This document shows positions 51,601-60,100 of a stretch of 64,000 bases of DNA, one piece after another. The position numbers and the translations under genes were made by a program. Positions within the stretch are counted from its first letter, which is position 1; every line of letters begins with the position of its first letter. Below the pieces are notes generated by a model. It did not search any database. It worked only from the letters and a program-made list of their open reading frames with translations, and was not told where the DNA came from. Source of the DNA: Bedellia somnulentella (Eukaryota > Arthropoda > Insecta > Lepidoptera > Bedelliidae). The DNA lies in NCBI GenBank assembly GCA_963576735.1, contig OY755178.1, forward strand, positions 4,836,001 to 4,900,000, read 5' to 3'.

Positions 51601-54102
51601 TTACTATATAAAGGGCACATTTTGTGAATTCACCGAGGGTGCAAGCAAATAGGTCTATGCGTTCCGCCACCTGGTTTAGAATAATGATTGCCCGCGGTTT
51701 AGATTAAAGATTCCTGTAATCCTTGTTGTCTAAGATACTCATCCAGAGATAAGCAAGATGCGTCTAGCTCAATGAATTGTGTTATATTCTTTATTATATG
51801 CTGTAAGGTTATTTATTTAGGTGTCATTGTCACAAATATAGGACTGACTGAAAACCAGTGTTGTGATGTAAAACTCATCACGAAATACTGAGTCAGAATC
51901 CTATTCGTTGCTGTGCATTATTTTTAATTTATGTTTTTTTTTATGTTTTAAGATTTTTAAGATTTATTTTTCATTGTGTTCTTTTGACATGTTTTATGTT
52001 TTTTAATGTAGTACTAATTTAATTTGCAGCAGCGAATAAACATTTTCTTTCTTTCTTTCTTTAATGATATTATTTTCTAACACATTTGATTTTGTTTCCA
52101 GAGGCCGCATAATATGTCTAACAAGTGCTAGAGATGACGATTCTATACGCAGTTTAGCAGAGATAGCTCTCAATGCTCTTGTGCAGCAAAATAAGAAGGC
52201 GGCAGTTATTCAGCCACCCAGTAGCCCGGATTCTAATAGTAGTCCACAGTAAGATTTTTAGATTGAGACTTTTGGTTGCTAAATGTAATGTTACATTACT
52301 TATGCTATATACTTATATATATATATATATATATATATTATTATTTTTTTATAAATATATCATAATGTCTTTGTGATGTTACGGAAATTTTCATGAATAT
52401 TATACACATTACTGCCAACCAATGATTATTATTTAAATCTGTAGTAATGCTGTATTTGAAGAATATTTTTGCATGTCTCTGGTCTACGTATATCTGTGGG
52501 ATATCTCCAGCGAGAGGGATCTCCTTTAATTTGGCACATCTATTCAATTTACAGTCATGTTAGTTCCCACTGTATACTCAGTTCTGCTCTCTATCAAATG
52601 ACACACGTAAAAAAAAAAACTTACAGTACTTTTTTTAAATAATGTTTTTAAAAGTTTTGAATAATGTTTTTTTTATCAGTATTTAAATTTTGCTTGACAC
52701 ATGTAAGAGGTCTAACATATAGTTTACACACAATTTAATTGCCTATTAACATTACCATCGTTCCCTTTTATTACGCGCAAATAGTAGATGATTGTCAACC
52801 ATCGGCTATCTTTTAATACAAGAATTAAATTTAAAATGCATAGAAATATTAACATGTATAACTTTATTTTCCAGGCCGCTAATGGTACACCACTGTCATC
52901 TAGTCATAATCAATGTCATACCTGAGAAAGTTGAAACACACGTTACAAATCAACCCCTCACAGAGGTAAGCACGTTCTTACACCTTTATCTCTACCATCC
53001 TTTATCTTTCCCCAATTAATGATATATAGCAGCTGATAGATTTTTTCTTCACTATCATAAATTTATAGTTAATTACATTACAAGTCAATTCCCATTAATT
53101 TAATATTTTGAAAAGCCAAACACCTTATAGTAAGACATTTGGTATTAACTTAGATTTATAAGCAAGTGCAACAGTTCCTTAAAAAATAACAATGGTTTCC
53201 CAACTGTAGAAACACTTACATTGTGAGATTATTTCATATGCTTATTCTGTGACGACGTGATAGCTCAGTGGATAGAACACCGGTTGACATGCAAGCGACT
53301 AGTGTTCAAATCCCGGGTCGGGCCTACACCAATTTGTCTTTTCTAATAGACATATGTTGTGGTAATTTATCATGGTTGCTAACGGTGAGGGAAAACATCG
53401 TGAGGAAACCCACATGGCTGAGTTGTACTTAGTCATGTGACAGTGTATTCGTACAAAACGGCGATAGGCCTGCCCCCTATCACGTGAGTACACTGTCTAA
53501 GCAAAACGTGGGTACCTTCTCTGGAAACTAGATGGCGCTTGCCATGTGAGTTCAGGAGTATGGGTACCTCTGCCAACCCCTTCGGGGATAAAACGGCGTG
53601 AACGTTTATGTTTACGTTTATATGTGTGGTTAATTTATCACGGTTGTTAACGGTGAGGGAAAACATCGTGAGGAAGCCCACATGGCTGAGTTGTACTTAG
53701 TCATGTGACAGTGTATTCGTAAAAAACGGTGATAGGCCTGCCCTCTATCACGTGAGTACACTGTCCATGCAAAACGTGGGTACTCTGAACACCAGGTGAC
53801 AATGTCACGTGATGTTCAGAAGTATTAGTACCTCTGCCAACCCCTTCGGGGATATTCGGCGTGAACGTTTATGTTAATGTTTATGTTATGTTATGTTTAT
53901 TCTGTTATTATTCAGGAATTAGTACCACTTTCAAAAACAGGGCTAAAAATATATTTTACTTTAAATGAAACAGATGGGCGGCGGTTTAATGGGAGTAGAA
54001 GTGATAGTGTCAAGAGCGAGTGCGCTGGCAACACTTCTCAGCCGTTTGGTGTTGCCACACTATAAACTTGCTATTACCACGGTTACCGGGATTCCAATGA
54101 AG
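42645..54102 (+). CDS. INTS13: INTS13 exons 1-6: N-terminal VWA-like domain
   Basis: Exon 1 opens with [22 protein letters not shown], the HKTVFVVDH-type first strand of the VWA-like fold. Exons 2-4 supply [19 protein letters not shown] and [14 protein letters not shown]. Exon 5 gives [16 protein letters not shown]. The exon 6 start was fixed at 53974 because only AAACAG/ATG joins exon 5 (phase 0) to the conserved [21 protein letters not shown] block. An earlier, better-looking acceptor (TTATTATTCAG, ending at 53914) would shift the frame. Confidence 0.9.
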
Positions 54103-57100
54103 GTTTGTACATTTTTACATGTTGCATCTCTTGTTTTTATGTTTATTCTGCTTATAAAGATATCCATTGCTGTTGGTAATGGCACCACTACCTTAGGATT
54201 AGGAAATTTACTTTACTGTAATGATTTAGTTAATATATTTATGTGACATGACTTAATTTTTATTTTACGTGTATCTGTGTAGTTCGGCTTAGAATAGCAT
54301 AGCCCATTTCTTTTCACGGTTAATGTATGAGATTACTAAAAGTTTTGAGGATTTTAAGTATCCGATTTTTGAGCAATCATTCCATACTCCAATTTCAAAG
54401 GAGGTTAGGAAAAATCGTAAAGCTCTGGCTATCCGTCTTTGGGATTTTCGGCCGTGAGCAAGGGTGGATTTAGAATCACCCACTAGGGGATGGGGTTACG
54501 CGGGCCCTCAGGTTCAAAGGAAAGGGTTCAAAAAAAGCAAGATTAATTTAATCCTTCTAATATTATAAATGTGAAGTTTTGATGTTTGTATGTTTGAGAT
54601 GAAAAGGCTATACGGCTGTACTTCAAAATAATGTATATAATGAAATGAATGAATGTAATGAAATTTGGCAGAATGCTCGATAATGGCCCAAATCATCATA
54701 TAGAATACTTTTCATCCTGGAAATGTTTGAGCAATAAAATGTTAATTGCTGATTGAACCAAGAGTACCGAAAAAATCGCCTAAAGTTTTGTCGTAAGCAA
54801 ATTTGATAATACGAAGTCTGTCGGGTCAGCTAGTATAGCATAATTCAAGTGAGCTTCTGATAAAATTAACTCAAGCCTATGTTTTTGATCATAGATAATA
54901 TGTCTACCTATTTACTTTAAGAATATTATAACTATAAATCTACCAAATAAGTGATCTAACATAACCACGTCTACACGTAACAACATAGTAATAATATATT
55001 TCAGGAAGAGCAAAACGCAAGTTCGAGTGCAAACTACGACGTAGAAATAATACATTCGGTGGAAGCGCATGCGGGATTGCGCGCCACGCAGACGGCGAGC
55101 GAAGCCTTGGAATCTGTGAGTTCATATTTTATTGTAAAAAATGACAAACATATAAACTTCACTCACCTATTTCATACACTGAGAGTTGGAATGTCTAGAA
55201 CTCCCTTTTTGGTGCTCATTTACATAATAAAAGACACCGCAGGAAAAATACAAGTTCCTAGGCACAGTAGTTTCAGCAGCGCGTTGATACTAAGTCAGTC
55301 AGTTTTGCCTTTTATGTATATAGATGGTGCTGCATACTAACTTATTTCTTTCCACGGCTGACGTACGAAGTGACTTAAGTTTTTTTTTTAAACAAAACGC
55401 GGAAATACTAAGACTACGACGTGGAAATAATATATTCGGTGGAAGCTAGCGAAGCCTTGGAATCTGTGAGTTTATATTTACAATAGGCTATTTGACTGTA
55501 ATAAAAATATGCAATTCTTTTATTTCATTAGTCTTAATATTTCTTTTTTGGAGCAATATGTAATAATGCGAGATAAAAATTTTGCATCATTTCACTATAA
55601 TCCGTCTGCTAAAATAAGTATTTTTGACGTGATTGGCTATTTCTATAATGACGTAGATCGCGCATAAACTGTCTGTGTATCGCTTCGCTCATTGGTGTTT
55701 AATGCGGAATTGACGTCATTTGTGCTACAGCCGCAATATTACTTAAAGTCGCGTTTTCAGGGCACATTTGAATATTGCATTTTCTTTTTCGATTTTTTAA
55801 TAAAATAGCTAAAATGAAGACAGAAAAATATTTTTTAGGGCTCCTTATAAACAAATTAATACCGTAAGATAGTTTTCAAAACATAGTCAAATAGCCTATT
55901 ATGAAGTTGGTTCTTTTCATACGACCATTAATGTCCAGAGTTAAGAAATAGGCACTAATATTTAGGCACACTGCCGCCGCCGCCGCCGGCCGGTATCGTT
56001 GCAAACGCTACCACCCGTAATTTTCAAATCTGTAATATCTTCAAAATATTAATTTGAATCATATGTGGCTTTACGTGGCTGCCAATTGTATTTCTCTTTA
56101 ATAATATTATCGTCATATATTTTAGTTTTGATGTGCAATACAGAGTATTTTTAACCGACTTCAAAAAAAGAGGTTCTCAGTTCGATTGTTTGTATGTATG
56201 TTTGTCCGCGCTTATCTCGCGTTTGCCAAAAGCTATTTGGATGCGGTTTTCAGATTTGTATTTGTATTTTATTATATTTTTATAGGTAGTTCTCCGCTGG
56301 TGGACCCCTCGCAACGCAGAGGCGGGTGCGGGCGCGGGGGCGGGGCCGCTGTGGCGCGTCACGCCCGCGGACGTGGCCTCGCGCCCCTCCGCCTGCCTCG
56401 TCAACTTCCTCCTGAACGGACGCAGCGTCACGCTGGAGCAGCCTAGGTGAGATATATGTAAATGATATCTGGTGTTCAGAATACCTACGTTTTGATTGGT
56501 TCAGGCTCTTACGTGCGTCAACTTCCTCTTGAACGGACGCAGCGTCACGCTGGAGCAGCCTAGGTGAGATATATGTAAACGTTATTTGGTGTTTACAGTA
56601 GCTACGTTTTGACTGGTTCAGGCTCTTACGTGCGTGAAATTTCTCTTAAACGGACGCAGCGTCACGCTCGTGCAGCCCAGGTAACATGTCTGACCTATAT
56701 CCCATCGTGTTTTGGGTACCCACGTTTGCTTGAACAATGTGGTAGGCATGTATGTCTATCGCAGTTTTTGAACTAATGTTGTAACAAGCAAATTAACCAT
56801 AAATATGAGTTTAAAAAAGATACGTTGGTGTAAGCCGACTCGGGAACCTACGTGTCTCTACGTGATAGGCGGATGACTTACCCACTGAGCTGTCACCGTT
56901 ACTTCATAAAACCTTTATAATATTGAGTAGCTACGCGTAGCCACTCGCTTGGCCAACCTTATTCCGACTTTATGACGACGTCCGTGGCCGAGTGGTTAGG
57001 TGACTAACTTCTGGGTCCGGAGGTCGCGGGTTCGAATCCCGCTGAGGGCAACATTTATGTAATTAAAATAAGTGGTGTTTCTTAGTCTTGGATGTTATTT

Positions 57101-60100
57101 ATATGTGTATTATATTAAGTATATCGTTGAGTTAGTATGCCATACCATAAGTCATTAAGTTGTTCTTACTTTGGGCTATCTTGATCTGTGTCATATGTCC
57201 TTATTTATTTATTAGCCGTGTTTAAACTAGTTATCGCGTGGGATAAAGCAGCCATCTCTTACGCACTTACTTAGTATCGTATACTGCCATCTCATTCTAA
57301 CCGTTATCGTGTCGATAAATTAGCGCTCGTGCTTGCCCTTCAGGTTGTGTCAGACATCATTGCACACCTTTTAGTCTAAATATACTTATCTCATATCTAA
57401 AAAATCTGACCTTCCTTTTGACTTTTACTCATCACCTTTAAATACATAACAGGAAAGGCGGCGGCAGATCAGCCTCTCACGTGTTAGCGGCGCAGGGCGG
57501 GGAGTTATGGATCGGCGCGGTGGGCGGGCGGGCGCCCTACGACGACCCGCCCGCCCTGTCCGACGGGCCGGGCGGCAGGGTCACTGATTATAGGTATGCA
57601 TTTACATGTAATTGAGAATATATCTGTAAATGTACGACAATTTGGAAGAATAGTGGAGTAGGAGAATTAACAGACTGTAGGCGCCAGAATGCCAGCAAAC
57701 ATCACTGTGCTCTAATATGTTTTATTTGTACTGTGATACTGCGATGTGGAACATATCAGAGATATCTCGCTGTATGCTAGAGGTCGCCACACTTTTATAC
57801 TAAATTGTGGTGTGCAACATACAATGCTCACCTTATGATCAACTGAGTCTTGGCGAAATTTTCATACTTAGACTTCTCAATGAATTCTACGCTCCGTTCT
57901 ACGCTACGCTCAAATTCCTCTGTTCTTTCATAAGGTCTAAGGGGAGTCTCTGGTTAGGCCCATTTCATTCCGAATTTAATAATACATCAGTAGCGTTCGG
58001 AGGGTACCAGATTCCGACTCACTTTTCTTTCTTCCGAGTCTCTTTTTTACGCATTTATTAAATTGCCACTGAAGTATTATCTGCTTTTGTCCTTTTTGGA
58101 CTCGTATTTTTATTAATTAGATGGTAGATAATTACTTTGTGATTCATAATTAAGCAAAGGTTTAATATCTATCAAATATTTTGATCAATAAATTAAATGA
58201 CATCTAATAATAATAATAATTTAATTGGCGTAGGGATGTGAATTGGCGTAGGGATGTGACGACCCCACCGCCCATTGTTGGAATGGCATGATGACATGTT
58301 TACCAGCTTGCCATTCCAGCAATGCAAATAGTCAGCGCTTGAGTTTGTAGGTGTTGACCGTGTCTACAAACTGGTCTCAGCGCAAAAAAGAGTAATAACG
58401 GTCTCCCCGGGGCAAGTGAGCGAAACCCCGGGTGAGTCTTCGCTCATCGTAAAATGCAAGACGATATAAACGATGAGCGCATAGGGCCGCTCCCCAGGGG
58501 CTATCGCTGGGGCGCGTCTGGAGCTGGGGCTGGACGTGGCAGCATGCGGTCCCCCAGCCGCCGCGGACCGGCCCGACCACCTGGCCGGTCTGCGCGACCA
58601 CCTCAGCCACCAGATGGCTTGGCATCGGTTGGGACTGGGGCAACTCAGTCCCAGCAGTCGGTGCCCGCCGCTGGTGGAGCTAGGCGCCGCATGGCATGGA
58701 CGGTTGATATGAATAGAAATGCCATGCGGGCCTACCTTAGGGCCTCAGGATCAATTCTCTTTGGCGCCGCAATGACAGTTTGTCAATTTGTCGGCGTCAG
58801 GATGCCGCCAACAAGAGCTGGTGGCTCCCGCCAGGCTGGCAGTACTAGTCCCAGGACTAGAACTAGACCAGCCTGGATGAGGCGGATTGAAGGCCGTATC
58901 ACAAGGGCCAGGGTCCTCATCGGCAAACTGACCAGCTTCAGATCAGGCAACAATAGGCCGAGGGTGGTGCGCTTCGTCAGGGAGGCATTCCCTGGTGAGA
59001 ATGTCTTTGACAACTCACCGGAGTTTGCCTGTAGACTGGTGGAGCGCATCGATGATCTGAAGCAGAAGATCGCTGCTTGGGGTAAGCGAATTAGGCGATA
59101 TTCTGAAAGGGTAAAGAGGTACCAACAGAATCGTCTCTTCATGAGTGACCAGAAGAAGTTCTACAGAACTTTGGAGCGTCCCGACGTGGTTACGACAGGT
59201 CAGCGACCGGAAAAAGCCGATGTAGTAGCCTTTTGGCGTGGGCTTTGGTCGCTGCCTGTTGATCACGAAGAGGGCCGATGGTTCGAGGCGGTCGAGGGAG
59301 CGTGCGAGCCCATAGCGCCCATGAACTCCGTCAACATATCCGAGGAGGATGTGGTGGCTGCGATCCGTAAGGCTCCGAACTGGAAAAGTCCGGGGCCGGA
59401 CGGATTGCACCATTACTGGTTGAAGGGGTTCACGCGCTGTCACGCTACTCTCGCCCGTCAGTTCCAAAGCGCCCTCGAGAGTGGGACGCTCCCGAACTTC
59501 TTAACTACTGGGGTCACTTATTTAGCTCCAAAGAGCGATGCTACCGCGGATCCATCACAATACCGCCCCATTACTTGTCTTTGTACAATTTACAAGACCT
59601 TGACATCCGTTCTGAGCTCCAAGATTACTCAACACACTGTTGATAACAATGTGATATCTGGAGCTCAGAACGGATGTAGGGGCGGTAGTCGCGGTAGCAA
59701 GGAGCTGCTCCTCATCGACGCGGTCGTAGGCCAACTGGTCAAACGTAACCGTCGGAACTTCTCCGCTGGCTGGATAGACTACAGGAAGGCGTTCGATTCG
59801 GTACCTCATACATGGCTCATGAGGGTCCTCGAGCTGTACAAAATTGATAGTGCAGTTCGACACTTCCTCGGGCAATGTATGGGGTGCTGGAGAACGATCC
59901 TGAGTTTAGACGGTCAGCGGATGACGGATGCGGATGACCAAATTGATATAAGGCGAGGGATTTTCCAGGGCGATTGCCTGAGTCCAGTTTGGTTTTGTTT
60001 GGCCCTGAATCCTCTAAGTACACTCTTGGAGAATTCGGGGACGGGCTTTCAGTTTCGGAGAGGCGGACCACGCTTGCCTCATCTCCTTTACATGGATGAC

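Noticed and set aside
53915..54065. INTS13 exon 6 beginning at 53915
   Set aside because: This start gives a frame that ends in a stop and loses the conserved block leading to [12 protein letters not shown]; the start at 53974 keeps it.
56972..57048. Possible tRNA gene (TGGCCGAGTGG and GGTTCGAATCC boxes)
   Set aside because: The boxes are followed by a SINE body shared with 16178 and 39185, and I saw no proper acceptor stem; it is a SINE head. The same applies to 49915-49985 and 53260-53315.
59015..59467. Antisense ORFs inside the LINE and inside host exons (for example 59015-59467, 58783-59142 and 42671-42889)
   Set aside because: They are shadows of the coding frame on the other strand and show no motifs.
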